Source: Maribrevibacterium harenarium
GTDB taxonomy: Bacteria; Pseudomonadota; Gammaproteobacteria; Pseudomonadales; Marinomonadaceae
Assembly: GCF_006385675.1 (NCBI RefSeq)
Contig: NZ_VFRR01000028.1
Coordinates: 1-42,538, forward strand
Direction: 5' to 3'
DNA length: 42,538 bases
Positions 1-10,743 of this stretch are shown piece by piece (position 1 is the first letter of the stretch; every line of letters starts with the position of its first letter). The translations under genes were made by a program, and so were the position numbers. Below the pieces are notes generated by a model, which was not told the origin of the DNA, ran no database searches, and worked only from the letters and a program-made list of their open reading frames with translations.

Positions 1-66
1 CACTTGGGACGAGCTCATCAATGGAGACAAACTCTAGAGTCGATTGGGTTTGGGGGCGTTCTTTAA
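1..66 (+). CDS. 3' end of an unidentified rightward gene (partial)
   Basis: Frame 1 is open from the window edge and ends at TAA 64-66, giving a 21-residue C-terminal tail ending in GFGGVL. A rho-independent terminator for the same strand follows about 60 bases later, which is the main reason for believing a rightward gene ends here. The tail is too short to assign to a family, and an open stretch this short can occur by chance. An alternative is that the terminator belongs to a small RNA. Confidence 0.3.
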   Translation, partial: HLGRAHQWRQTLESIGFGGVL

Positions 67-123
67 GCATAAGGCTATTATAAAAAGTCCCCGTACGAAG
101 GCGAGGACTTTATCAGCAGTCTG

Positions 124-152
124 AGCTAATCCTCAGTGGATTAGCTTTTTTT
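124..152 (+). terminator. Rho-independent terminator, rightward
   Basis: A perfect 9-bp stem AGCTAATCC/GGATTAGCT (124-132 and 138-146) with loop TCAGT is followed by seven T on the plus strand. It therefore acts on transcription entering from the left, not on secF. A second, weaker stem AAGTCC/GGACTT (85-90 and 105-110) lies just before it. Confidence 0.8.
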
Positions 153-168
153 CTTTGAGGCCCGACCG

Positions 169-1083
169 TTACGGCATCTCGTCCTCGAATTCCTCTTTTG
201 GCGCTGGGATCAAATCTTCTTTCGTAATATTCTGCGTCAACAACAAACTTGCTGCCACAAAAATAGAAGAATAAGTACCCACTAAAATACCCACTAGTAG
301 AGCTAGCGAGAAATTGTGGATCGCTTCACCACCAAAGAAAAAGAGCACCACTAACACGAAAAGGGTCGTCAACGAGGTAATCAAGGTTCGACCCAATGTC
401 TGATTAATCGACTCATTGATCAGCTCATAGGGTGTAGTATCGCGCATGATCCTAAAGTTCTCACGGATACGGTCACATACCACGATAGTATCGTTCAGAG
501 AGTACCCAATAACCGCCAACAAGGCGGCTAATACCGTAAGATCAAACTCAATTTCAAAAATTGAGAAAACACCTAACGTTATCGTAACGTCATGAGCTAG
601 AGCCACCACGGACGCGACTGAGAACTTAAACTGGAAGCGCACAGCAACGTAAACCATCACGATCGCCAACGCGAGCAACATGCCTAAGCCACCCTGCTCA
701 CGTAGTTCCTCACCCACTTGAGCACCAACGAACTCCGAGCGCATTAGCTCGACGGCGACGGCACCATCTTGACGCAACACCTGAAGCACTTCATCCCCTA
801 GGGTTGGAGTAAAGGCGTTAGCCATGCGCACAACCACATCGGTTGGCGAACCAAAGTTCTGCACAATGATATCTTGATAACCACCAGCCCCCAACTGAGC
901 GCGCACATCATCCAACACTGGCGCGTCAGCATATTGCACCTCGATCAGGGTGCCACCGGTAAAATCAAGACCAAATGGCAGCCCCTTTACAACCAGCGAA
1001 CCAAGGGAAATTAGCACCATAGCAATAGAGAACATGGCTACTACTTTACGATACGCCATAAATGGAATATTTGTCGTTTTCAT
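169..1083 (-). CDS. secF: Protein translocase subunit SecF
   Basis: Inner-membrane partner of SecD. SecDF-YajC helps SecYEG export proteins by using the proton gradient on the periplasmic side. The 304-residue product has an N-terminal membrane helix, the family motif GLDFTGGTLIEV, a small periplasmic domain, and five C-terminal helices including the conserved VIGYSLNDTIVVCDRIREN stretch. Length is normal for a gammaproteobacterial SecF. I chose ATG 1083 (protein starting MKTTNIPF) because GGAGCAGGT lies directly before it. The open frame extends 14 codons further into secD, but that start would overlap secD's coding end. It follows secD closely on the same strand and is the last gene of the queA-tgt-yajC-secDF cluster. 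Confidence 0.96.
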   Translation of the reverse strand: MKTTNIPFMAYRKVVAMFSIAMVLISLGSLVVKGLPFGLDFTGGTLIEVQYADAPVLDDVRAQLGAGGYQDIIVQNFGSPTDVVVRMANAFTPTLGDEVLQVLRQDGAVAVELMRSEFVGAQVGEELREQGGLGMLLALAIVMVYVAVRFQFKFSVASVVALAHDVTITLGVFSIFEIEFDLTVLAALLAVIGYSLNDTIVVCDRIRENFRIMRDTTPYELINESINQTLGRTLITSLTTLFVLVVLFFFGGEAIHNFSLALLVGILVGTYSSIFVAASLLLTQNITKEDLIPAPKEEFEDEMP

Positions 1084-1093
1084 ACCTGCTCCA

Positions 1094-2941
1094 TTAAATA
1101 AATAAGCGTTTATTTTTACGTCCACCGTAGACCAGGTTCACCTGGGCACGAGTCACTACAATAGCAGTGAACATGGAAGTCAAAATACCTAACGACAAAG
1201 TTACGGCAAAGCCTTTTACCGGCCCTGTTCCTACAGCGAACAAGATCACCGCGACCAACAAGGTGGTGATATTGGCATCGAAAATGGTCGTAAAAGCACG
1301 ATTAAAACCAGAATGAATAGCCTGCTGATTTGGCAAGCCAGCCGCTAATTCCTCTTTAATACGGGAGAAAATGAGTACGTTAGCATCTACCGCCATACCC
1401 ATGGTCAACACAATACCAGCAATGCCGGGTAGCGTCAGAGTAGCGGAGAGCATGGACATACAGGCCATCAGCAAGATGATATTAAGACCAAGTGAAATGT
1501 TGGCAAAAATACCAAATACCTTGTAGTAAACCAGCATAAACAGCATCACGACCAACAAACCAATCTGCGCCGACAACACGCCTAAGCGAATGTTTTCAGC
1601 ACCAAGGCTTGGGCCAATGGTACGTTCCTCTACAAAGTAAATCGGAGCGGCCAAGGCACCGGCTCGCAACAATAGAGCTAGTTCCGAAGACTCCCGAGGA
1701 CTATCCAAGCCAGTAATACGGAAAGCATTCCCCAAAGTGGTTTGGATCGTAGCAAGGGAAATAATGCCACGCTCACTGTAGGTCCGACGCACTTCTTCAA
1801 GCTCGCCCTTTTCATTTTCGACGAAGCGAGAACGAGATTTGTGCTCGATAAACACAACCGCCATATTTCGACCCACTGCAGTACGGGTCACTTTGGCCAT
1901 CTGTTTACCACCCTTCGAATCAAGGGAGATATTTACCTGTGGACGGCCATTTTCATCAAATGAAGAGTTTGCATCAGAAACACTTTCACCTGTGATAATA
2001 ATGTCACGCTCAAGTTTCGCCGTACGCCCACTGCCATCGCGGAAGGTCAGAGTTTCACCGCCGTTATCATCCAACGCTGCCTCAAGACGAAACTCTAGGT
2101 TTGCTGTGGCACCGATAATACGCTTCGCGGCTGCCGTGTCCTGTACCCCAGGCAACTCCACCACGATACGGTTACTACCTTGGCGCTGCACTAGAGGCTC
2201 GGCCACGCCCAATTCGTTTACGCGGTTACGCAAGGTGGTCAAGTTCTGTTCTAACGCATAGGCTTCGATCTCTCTCTGCTCAGCTTCGGAGAAAGAGATA
2301 TCCAAAAAGAACTCGCTGCCGTCTTCACGGGTGCGGTAAAGGTAGGTATCAAACTCCCCTTTTAGTAAAGACTCAGCGCGCTGCAACTCGTCTTGTTGCA
2401 AGAAACGAATAGTCAACACCCCGTCGTTAATATCGACACTACGGTAGCGGACACGATCTTTACGCAGGAGGGTTTTCATCTCACTACCAGCAACATCTAA
2501 GCGCTGCTTCAATGCAGTCGGCGTGTCAACTTCAAGCAGGAAGTGCACCCCCCCACGTAAATCCAACCCCAATTTAGCTGGTCCAGCACCTAAAGCATCC
2601 AGCCAAGCGGGTGTAGTTGGCACCAAATTTAGCGCCGTGACAAAACCATCACCGAGTGCTGCCGCAATAACAGGCTTAGCCGCAAGCTGGTCTTCACCAC
2701 TATTGAAACGAAGAGTAGCGCCAGTTGCTGTAAGTTCGGCTTGCTTGAGTTGTATGCCTGATTCAACCAAAGCTGCTTCAGCCTTATCAAGGGTACGCTG
2801 ATCAATAACAGTCGTGGCTTTTTGGGTTGAAATTTGCAGCGCTGGGTCATCTGGGTAGAGGTTTGGTAAGGCATAAACCATACCTAAGGCCAATACCATC
2901 AGAATCAGCAAATACTTCCACAGGGGGTATTTGTTCAACAT
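1094..2941 (-). CDS. secD: Protein translocase subunit SecD
   Basis: Large subunit of the SecDF accessory translocase. The 615-residue product has an N-terminal membrane helix (about residues 7-25), then the motif LGLDLRGGVHFLLEVD near residue 125. The periplasmic P1 region contains LRNRVNELGVAEPLVQRQG and IVVELPGVQD. A block of about six C-terminal helices carries the conserved MAVDANVLIFSRIKEEL, which includes the proton-path Asp. Length matches gammaproteobacterial SecD. Ten bases separate its stop from the secF start, so the two are co-transcribed. A stem-loop lies between yajC and secD and may lower read-through. Confidence 0.97.
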   Translation of the reverse strand: MLNKYPLWKYLLILMVLALGMVYALPNLYPDDPALQISTQKATTVIDQRTLDKAEAALVESGIQLKQAELTATGATLRFNSGEDQLAAKPVIAAALGDGFVTALNLVPTTPAWLDALGAGPAKLGLDLRGGVHFLLEVDTPTALKQRLDVAGSEMKTLLRKDRVRYRSVDINDGVLTIRFLQQDELQRAESLLKGEFDTYLYRTREDGSEFFLDISFSEAEQREIEAYALEQNLTTLRNRVNELGVAEPLVQRQGSNRIVVELPGVQDTAAAKRIIGATANLEFRLEAALDDNGGETLTFRDGSGRTAKLERDIIITGESVSDANSSFDENGRPQVNISLDSKGGKQMAKVTRTAVGRNMAVVFIEHKSRSRFVENEKGELEEVRRTYSERGIISLATIQTTLGNAFRITGLDSPRESSELALLLRAGALAAPIYFVEERTIGPSLGAENIRLGVLSAQIGLLVVMLFMLVYYKVFGIFANISLGLNIILLMACMSMLSATLTLPGIAGIVLTMGMAVDANVLIFSRIKEELAAGLPNQQAIHSGFNRAFTTIFDANITTLLVAVILFAVGTGPVKGFAVTLSLGILTSMFTAIVVTRAQVNLVYGGRKNKRLFI

Positions 2942-2980
2942 GGATATTCCTTTGAACTAATGACGGGAAACAAAAAGCAA

Positions 2981-3003
2981 AAAAGCGCCGTAAAGGCGCT
3001 TTT
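2981..3003 (-). terminator. Stem-loop between yajC and secD (terminator or attenuator)
   Basis: A perfect 9-bp stem AAAAGCGCC/GGCGCTTTT (2981-2989, 2995-3003) with a 5-base loop lies 40 bases before secD. On the minus strand it ends in a T run, so it has intrinsic terminator form. As secD follows on the same strand, it probably acts as a partial terminator that sets the YajC:SecD ratio, or secD has its own promoter. Confidence 0.6.
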
Positions 3004-3010
3004 TAAAAAG

Positions 3011-3337
3011 TTAGATGGATTTCAAAGTACCCTTAGGCAATACCGCAGCAACAGCTGCTTTTTGGAATTTCATCTCGATATTTTCAGCAACTTCTAGCGC
3101 AACGTAGTTATCGTCTACTTTAGTTACTCGACCAAGAATACCACCATTGGTAACGACTTCTGTACCTTTAGCAAGAGAAGCCAAAAGATTCTTGTGCTCT
3201 TTCGCACGCTTAGCTTGTGGGCGCCACATGAGGAAGTAGAAAATAATAACGAAACCAACCAACAATACTAGGTTGAAAATACCAGCATCTGCTGGTGCGC
3301 CGCCTTCAGCGTAAGCTGGGGAGATCAATGCGATCAT
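3011..3337 (-). CDS. yajC: Sec translocon accessory subunit YajC
   Basis: A 108-residue single-span membrane protein that binds SecDF. A hydrophobic helix (about residues 20-38, NLVLLVGFVIIFYFLMW) is followed by the diagnostic RPQAKRAKEHKNLLASLAKG and GTEVVTNGGILGRVTKV segments. The short start region with SPAYAEGG is typical of the family. GGAG lies 8 bases before the ATG. It sits between tgt and secD, as in most gammaproteobacteria. Confidence 0.96.
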   Translation of the reverse strand: MIALISPAYAEGGAPADAGIFNLVLLVGFVIIFYFLMWRPQAKRAKEHKNLLASLAKGTEVVTNGGILGRVTKVDDNYVALEVAENIEMKFQKAAVAAVLPKGTLKSI

Positions 3338-3390
3338 GTTTTACACTCTCCGATTTATTGCTAAAAAATAAGGTTAACAGGAAGATGCGG

Positions 3391-5603
<2,213 letters not shown>

Positions 5604-5757
5604 GGGTCATATTAACTAAGTTTAAAAGTGGCGGCATTCTAGCGGATTTGGCTAGGCTTGGGTACGCTAGGACAACGAAAATCCTGAGAATGTTATTTTT
5701 GCGCTCCTAGGTACCATTTGTTAGAACACATTTGGAAAAATAAATTCAAAATAACCG

Positions 5758-5785
5758 TTGACTCAACTAAAAATATCGACATAAT
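5758..5785 (+). promoter_or_regulatory. Probable sigma-70 promoter of tRNA-Leu
   Basis: TTGACT (5758-5763) and CATAAT (5780-5785) are separated by 16 bases and end about 17 bases before the mature tRNA. A GC-containing discriminator (ACGCACC) follows, as is usual for stringently controlled stable RNA genes. Confidence 0.65.
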
Positions 5786-5802
5786 ACGCACCATCTTTCC
5801 AA

Positions 5803-5887
5803 GCCAGTGTGATGGAATTGGTAGACATGACGGATTCAAAATCCGTTGCCGCAAGGCGTGGCGGTTCGAGTCCGCCCACTGGTACCA
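5803..5887 (+). tRNA. tRNA-Leu (anticodon CAA)
   Basis: An 85-base class II tRNA. The acceptor arm GCCAGTG pairs with CACTGGT (the terminal pair is G-U), followed by discriminator A and an encoded CCA. The anticodon arm ACGGA-TTCAAAA-TCCGT gives anticodon CAA, reading UUG. A variable arm (GCCGCAAGGC region) and a T arm with GGTTCGAGTCC are present. A promoter precedes it and a strong terminator follows, so it is a single-gene unit. No integrase or att-like duplication is seen beside it. Confidence 0.97.
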
Positions 5888-5904
5888 TCTTTATAAAGAT
5901 GCTA

Positions 5905-5937
5905 AAGCCCCAGCAATAAGTTGCTGGGGCTTTTTTG
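5905..5937 (+). terminator. Terminator of tRNA-Leu
   Basis: A perfect 12-bp stem AAGCCCCAGCAA/TTGCTGGGGCTT (5905-5916, 5921-5932) with loop TAAG continues into a T run. It starts 17 bases after the tRNA CCA end. Confidence 0.93.
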
Positions 5938-6027
5938 TTTACTAAGCAAATGATTCCTGACGCCAATACATTAGGAACTACCAGTGAACCAGTATGACTT
6001 ATTAGATAAGTACCCCTTTCTTAAAAG

Positions 6028-6840
6028 TCAAAACCGACCTCGGAAATGCCACTCTCCTTCAGCGATATTATTAATAATGGCATCTCGAATATCCTGATCA
6101 ATTCGATGATCATCAAAGTCATATAAACCTAATAACGGAAACACCTTGTTACGCTTCATATCTTTGCCAATAAACTCGTATAGAACCCGCGTACAACAGG
6201 GCATCCGTTCACCACTACCTGAGACCCCCAGTCGGAGCCCAGTAAGTCGATCAATGCGATTTTTGAAGGTAGGAAATAAGACCGTTTGCGTCATCTCGCT
6301 ATTCGTCAACGTTTCGTAGTCGCATAAAAAAATACGATCAGACAAAAATTGCACAATGCCTTTGTACACGCCGTGGAAAGGCTTACCTGTGCGTCTTGGA
6401 TTGAGTCGTTCGGTACGTTGATAGTAGGTTTTGCCGTCTCGTCGCTCGATAGAAACTAACGTCCGCAACACCTTGCCAGGATAAGCCATCGATAAATAAT
6501 ATTCGAAATAGTGACCCACGTATTTATCAATACCTGCCTGCCCCACCCCGTTTAAACGATCAAAGTAATCTTGCTCTGGAGTTGAGGTGTAATCCTCCGC
6601 TTGAGACACGGGACGCACTTGGATTAGGCGGCGAAACTGACTGTGGGGCAATACAATTTCGTGCTCTTCTACGCCAAAAAAGTTACATATTTTGCGCAGC
6701 GTACTGTTAGAGGGGAAAGTCGCGCCACTTAAATAACGATTAAATTGTGGGCGATTCACATTGAGACGCCGACAAACATCAGCAATGGATTTGTAATAGC
6801 TACATAGCAAACGTAGATTTTCTGGAAAATAGTCGTTCAT
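6028..6840 (-). CDS. Helix-turn-helix regulator with a large conserved C-terminal domain
   Basis: 270 residues. The first 60 form a Cro/CI (XRE)-type DNA-binding domain: SIADVCRRLNVNRPQFNRYLSG gives the turn and recognition helix, followed by TLRKICNFFGVEE. Residues of about 80-270 are a soluble domain rich in aromatic residues (YVGHYFEYYLSM, FHGVYKGIVQFL) that I cannot assign. It has no membrane segment. GGGGGAG lies five bases before the ATG. It is divergent from aspA with 181 bases between them, so it may regulate the aspA-ansA unit, itself, or neither. The ligand is unknown. Confidence 0.75.
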   Translation of the reverse strand: MNDYFPENLRLLCSYYKSIADVCRRLNVNRPQFNRYLSGATFPSNSTLRKICNFFGVEEHEIVLPHSQFRRLIQVRPVSQAEDYTSTPEQDYFDRLNGVGQAGIDKYVGHYFEYYLSMAYPGKVLRTLVSIERRDGKTYYQRTERLNPRRTGKPFHGVYKGIVQFLSDRIFLCDYETLTNSEMTQTVLFPTFKNRIDRLTGLRLGVSGSGERMPCCTRVLYEFIGKDMKRNKVFPLLGLYDFDDHRIDQDIRDAIINNIAEGEWHFRGRF

Positions 6841-6910
6841 AAGCTCCCCCTAGCAATGGGCAAATATTAACCCGCAACCACTAACAGTTAAAGCTAAATC
6901 TTGACGCTAT

Positions 6911-6931
6911 ATGATGCTATTTAAACATCAT
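6911..6931. promoter_or_regulatory. Inverted repeat in the HTH gene/aspA divergent region
   Basis: ATGATG (6911-6916) and CATCAT (6926-6931) form a perfect inverted repeat with a 9-base AT-rich spacer. It lies roughly midway between the divergent starts and next to a TTGACG sequence (6901-6906). It could be the binding site of the adjacent HTH regulator, but a 6-bp arm is short enough to arise by chance. Confidence 0.3.
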
Positions 6932-7021
6932 TAGATATCAGCTTACGAACTTCTTTTGTGCTTCAATTCAAGTTTTACTAGTCACTAGCGAATACCACTT
7001 TAACTCCTCTTCGAGGCACCT

Positions 7022-8422
7022 ATGAATACACGTATTGAATCCGATCTACTAGGTACAATGGAAGTTCCGGCCGACGCCTATTATGGCATCCAAACACTGC
7101 GCGCCGCGAAGAATTTTCAGATCACTGGTGTTCCAATTGCGCATTTTCCCGAGTTAATTCGAGCTCTAGCCATGGTTAAAGCGGCGGCAGCAAGAACCAA
7201 CCAAGACTTTGGCCAATTAAGCGATAAAAATGCCGACGCCATTGTCTACGCTTGTCAGGATTTGATTCAAGGTCTACATCACGACCAGTTTATTGTGGAT
7301 GTGATTCAAGGTGGTGCCGGCACTTCCACTAACATGAACGCCAACGAGGTGATTGCCAATATCGCCCTCACCAAGCTGGGATTCAATAAAGGCGACTATC
7401 AGCATTTACATCCAAACGACCACGTAAACCGCTCTCAATCAACCAACGACGCTTATCCGACTGCGGTTTGCCTAGGTTTACAGTTTGCAGCCGACAATTT
7501 CCTGCCAACATTAATATCCTTGAAGGCATCGCTAGAGGAAAAGGGACGCGAGTTTGCCCATATCGTCAAAATGGGCCGCACCCAATTACAAGATGCGGTT
7601 CCGATGACCTTGGGTCAGGAATTTGAAGCATTTGCAGTCAACCTTGGCGAAGATGTGGATCGCATCAAAGAAGCTTGCGCCCTACTCTGCGAAGTCAACC
7701 TCGGTGGTACCGCTATTGGTACTCGTATCAATGCCCCGGCGGGATTTAGTGAAGCAGTCGTACAAAAGCTCGCCACCATTTCTCAGAAACCTCTTGTACC
7801 GGCTTCTAATTTGGTTGAAGCAACTTCCGACATGGGCGCCTTCGTATTTTTCTCCAGCATGCTAAAGCGCTTAGCAATCAAGCTCAGCAAGATGAGTAAT
7901 GACCTCCGTTTGCTATCCAGCGGCCCTCGCACAGGATTAGGGGAAATACGCTTGCCTGAAATGCAGCCCGGCTCTTCGATTATGCCAGGCAAAGTCAACC
8001 CGGTGATTCCTGAGGCCATGAATCAAACAGCTTACCAAGTGATGGCCGCGGATATGGCCGTTTCACTTGCCGCAGAATCAGGTCAACTGCAACTTAACGC
8101 GATGGAGCCACTCATCGTCTACAACTTATTCAACAGTTTAAAAATGCTTAAGGCGGCCTGTGAAATGCTTGAGCAACGCTGCATTCGCGGCATCACTGCA
8201 AACGAGGATATCTGCCGTGATTATGTGGAGCGCAGTATCGGCATTGTTACCGCTCTGGTTCCTGTGTTGGGCTATTCAGTCGCCTCCAAACTCGCCCGTG
8301 AAGCACTACTCACAGGCGCAACCATCAAGGAACTCGTGCTGCAACAACAACTTCTGACCGAACAAGAGTTAGAGCAAGCACTAAATATCGAAAAAATGAT
8401 CTTTTCCCAAAAAGAAGGCTAA
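7022..8422 (+). CDS. aspA: Aspartate ammonia-lyase (aspartase)
   Basis: Deaminates L-aspartate to fumarate and ammonia. The 466-residue product belongs to the fumarase/aspartase superfamily. It has the catalytic flexible-loop signature GSSIMPGKVNPVIPEAMNQ (about residues 316-334), the substrate-binding GAGTSTNMNANEVIAN, and the NDHVNRSQSTNDAYPTA block. I prefer aspartase to class II fumarase because of the VIPEAMNQ variant after the GSS motif and the asparaginase gene directly downstream. GAGG precedes the ATG by about seven bases. Four bases separate its stop from the asparaginase start, giving an Asn to Asp to fumarate unit feeding the TCA cycle. Confidence 0.92.
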   Translation: MNTRIESDLLGTMEVPADAYYGIQTLRAAKNFQITGVPIAHFPELIRALAMVKAAAARTNQDFGQLSDKNADAIVYACQDLIQGLHHDQFIVDVIQGGAGTSTNMNANEVIANIALTKLGFNKGDYQHLHPNDHVNRSQSTNDAYPTAVCLGLQFAADNFLPTLISLKASLEEKGREFAHIVKMGRTQLQDAVPMTLGQEFEAFAVNLGEDVDRIKEACALLCEVNLGGTAIGTRINAPAGFSEAVVQKLATISQKPLVPASNLVEATSDMGAFVFFSSMLKRLAIKLSKMSNDLRLLSSGPRTGLGEIRLPEMQPGSSIMPGKVNPVIPEAMNQTAYQVMAADMAVSLAAESGQLQLNAMEPLIVYNLFNSLKMLKAACEMLEQRCIRGITANEDICRDYVERSIGIVTALVPVLGYSVASKLAREALLTGATIKELVLQQQLLTEQELEQALNIEKMIFSQKEG

Positions 8423-8426
8423 CGAC

Positions 8427-9434
8427 GTGAGTATTTTGATTTTGTACACCGGCGGCACTATCGGCATGACGGTAAGCGAGTCAGGTCTGGCACCGAGCTC
8501 ATCATTGGTGGAAAAGCTGCATACTATTTTTCCGTCTGGCATAGCAAATACACCGGAGTATTCTGTACAAACGCTGGACCCTTTAATTGATAGCGCCAAC
8601 TTGGATACCACCCATTGGCAGAGAATTGTCGCTGCGATTCAACAACATTGGGACGCTTACAACAGCTTCATCATACTCCATGGTACGGATACCATGGCCT
8701 ATACAGCCAGTCTCCTAAGCTATGTGTTTGCCAACAGTTGCAAAAATATCATTCTAACTGGCTCCCAATTACCCTTGGGAGCAGAAAGATCTGACGCGCC
8801 ATGCAATCTTGCCTTGGCGCTGTCTTTAGCGAATGGCATACCACTTGGGCAGGTAGCTATCGCCTTTGGCAATCAAGTGCTGCAGGGCAATAGGGCCACC
8901 AAGATATCCAGCCAAGCGTTCGCAGGTTTTGACAGTCCCAACACGCCACCGCTAGTAACCAACCAAATCACACCACACTATCGAGTTAATGGCTTGACTG
9001 GGTGCCAACCATGTAAGGAGCCTGCTGAATTGCACTTTCAGCCAGAGGCGGTTGCTTTATTGTGGTTAACACCAAGCCTGAGCCAAGCAAGCTATGGAGG
9101 TTTTCTCCATGACTCCAAGTGCAAAGCGTTAGTGTTGGTCAGTTTTGGCGCTGGCAATATCGCTTCGGAGAACCAGTCTTTTTGCCAATTCTTGGCTGAT
9201 GCAAAAGACAAGGGTCTAGTCGTAGTCAATGTTAGTCAATGTCAACATGGCGGCACCAGTACCGGGGCCTATGCGGCGGGTAGCGTTTTAACCCAGCTTG
9301 GCGTTCTGGATGGTAAAGATATGACAGTGGAGGCCGCGTTCACTAAACTTCACTATTTATTGGCGCTTGATCATTCACCAAAAGAAATACGGACTCACTG
9401 GCAGACTTGCAGAGCTGAAGAATGGAGTGAGTAG
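8427..9434 (+). CDS. ansA: Type I (cytoplasmic) L-asparaginase
   Basis: Hydrolyses L-asparagine to L-aspartate and ammonia, supplying AspA. The 335-residue product has both catalytic signatures: YTGGTIG at residues 7-13 (nucleophile Thr11) and HGTDTM at 85-90 (second Thr and Asp). No signal peptide is present, so a cytoplasmic type I enzyme is expected rather than the periplasmic type II. The start is GTG, supported by AAGAAGG upstream and tight spacing to aspA. A small-ring glutaminase-asparaginase activity cannot be excluded from sequence. Confidence 0.9.
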   Translation: MSILILYTGGTIGMTVSESGLAPSSSLVEKLHTIFPSGIANTPEYSVQTLDPLIDSANLDTTHWQRIVAAIQQHWDAYNSFIILHGTDTMAYTASLLSYVFANSCKNIILTGSQLPLGAERSDAPCNLALALSLANGIPLGQVAIAFGNQVLQGNRATKISSQAFAGFDSPNTPPLVTNQITPHYRVNGLTGCQPCKEPAELHFQPEAVALLWLTPSLSQASYGGFLHDSKCKALVLVSFGAGNIASENQSFCQFLADAKDKGLVVVNVSQCQHGGTSTGAYAAGSVLTQLGVLDGKDMTVEAAFTKLHYLLALDHSPKEIRTHWQTCRAEEWSE

Positions 9435-9458
9435 AAAGAGCGAGTAACCTCGCTCTTT
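9435..9458. terminator. Bidirectional terminator between ansA and the pirin gene
   Basis: A perfect 10-bp stem AAAGAGCGAG/CTCGCTCTTT (9435-9444, 9449-9458) with loop TAAC starts one base after the ansA stop. The T runs are short on both strands, but it sits between two convergent genes and could serve both. Confidence 0.75.
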
Positions 9459-9469
9459 CATAATTATCA

Positions 9470-10498
9470 TTAAGGTGTCTCTACGGTTCCGTCAGCATGT
9501 TTAGCAAAGCGGCGTATTTCAACACCATGGGTCTGATCGTTGTCAGGCCACGGCCAACCACCAAACTGGGTACGTTGAAAATCAAAAAATGCTTGCTGCA
9601 ATTCTTGGCGTGTATTCATCACGAATGGCCCGTGTTGCGCAACCGGCTCACCAATAGGACGACCTTGCAACATCAATAAACGCGCAGGCTTATCCCCACC
9701 GACCAGCTCAAGGGGTAAGCTACTGTCTACTACGTAGGCCTCGCTCACGTTAGCCTGTTCTCCCGCGATTGTTATTGCATCGCCTTCAAAGAAGTATAAG
9801 GTGCGGTTTAATCCAACCACAGCTTCAGGAATAGTCCAGGTAGCGTTGGCAGGTAAATCAATTAACCAAATTGCCACCTCACTGTCTGACTGCGAAGCCC
9901 AAGAGTTTGGCGGTGGTGCTAATGGCGCCACTTGGTTTCCCTGTTGGTCTGACAGGCTTCCCGCGACCACTTTCACACTAATATGGTTGCCCTCACCATC
10001 AGTGAAAGCGACATTCGGGGTTTGCTCATTCCACAACATAGCAAAATGCGGTTCTACCATTTTGTTCCGAGCAGGGAGATTGAGCCAAATCTGAAACAGC
10101 TCTAGTGGATTAGGCTCATTCTGACGTAATAAAGGAAACATCTCTGAGTGCTGAACTCCAGAACCTGCTGTCATCCACTGGGTATCCCCTACGCCATAAC
10201 GGCCAGCCGCTCCCATAGAATCAGCATGATCAACATAACCTTTATTAACGATGGTCACTGTTTCAAAGCCGCGATGGGGGTGACTAGGAAAACCAGGCAC
10301 AACATCACCATGATACATACGCCAACCACCAATACCGGCAAAGTCCTGTCCAATACTACGTCCAGCTAAAGAAGCCTGCGGCCCAAGTTTCTCATTCCCT
10401 GCTGGGTAACTATCATTATGAAATGCACAGAATAAGAAAGGATCGAAGGTCGGCCAGAACATACCAAGCGATAGCCGCTGTTTTATCACCTTAGACAT
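9470..10498 (-). CDS. Pirin family protein
   Basis: Bicupin protein of 342 residues. Pirins bind a metal in the N-terminal cupin, and some act as quercetin dioxygenases or redox regulators. The metal-ligand signature HPHRGFETVTIV and the following GVGDTQWMTAGSGVQHSEMF are present, as is a second, more diverged cupin after residue about 200. I start it at ATG 10498, which has AAGGTAG upstream. A GTG two codons earlier is also open. It stands alone on the minus strand, and its true substrate cannot be told from sequence. Confidence 0.88.
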   Translation of the reverse strand: MSKVIKQRLSLGMFWPTFDPFLFCAFHNDSYPAGNEKLGPQASLAGRSIGQDFAGIGGWRMYHGDVVPGFPSHPHRGFETVTIVNKGYVDHADSMGAAGRYGVGDTQWMTAGSGVQHSEMFPLLRQNEPNPLELFQIWLNLPARNKMVEPHFAMLWNEQTPNVAFTDGEGNHISVKVVAGSLSDQQGNQVAPLAPPPNSWASQSDSEVAIWLIDLPANATWTIPEAVVGLNRTLYFFEGDAITIAGEQANVSEAYVVDSSLPLELVGGDKPARLLMLQGRPIGEPVAQHGPFVMNTRQELQQAFFDFQRTQFGGWPWPDNDQTHGVEIRRFAKHADGTVETP

Positions 10499-10743
10499 AG
10501 TCACTACCTTTTAGAATCATTGTAATACCACCTAAGATAACCAAGCATTAGGTGAAGTTCGAGCCAAAAAACCTACTTTTCGAATACAAATAGTTGATGA
10601 TTGTGATCAATCGCATCAATAAAAATACGATTCGTTGCAAACCTATTCATTTAACTGCCTATACTTTAGTCGTGTTTTGTACCTATCTGATTGCAATAGG
10701 TAGGAAGGTTACAGACACTATCGAGAAAAAGTCGGAGCAATAT

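Noticed and set aside
1084..1125. secF start inside the secD 3' end
   Set aside because: The internal ATG 1083 has a GGAG-type RBS and gives the normal SecF N-terminus.
5803..5887. tRNA-Leu as an integration site for a mobile element
   Set aside because: No integrase, no repeated tRNA 3' end and no compositional change are seen next to it.
5718..5966. Open frames on both strands across the tRNA-Leu
   Set aside because: They overlap a clear tRNA, its promoter and its terminator.
7022..8422. Class II fumarase instead of aspartase
   Set aside because: The VIPEAMNQ sequence after the GSS motif and the adjacent asparaginase favour aspartase, though the families are close.
10602..10617. CRP site TGTGATCAATCGCATC upstream of the chemoreceptor
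   Set aside because: Only the left half matches the consensus well.
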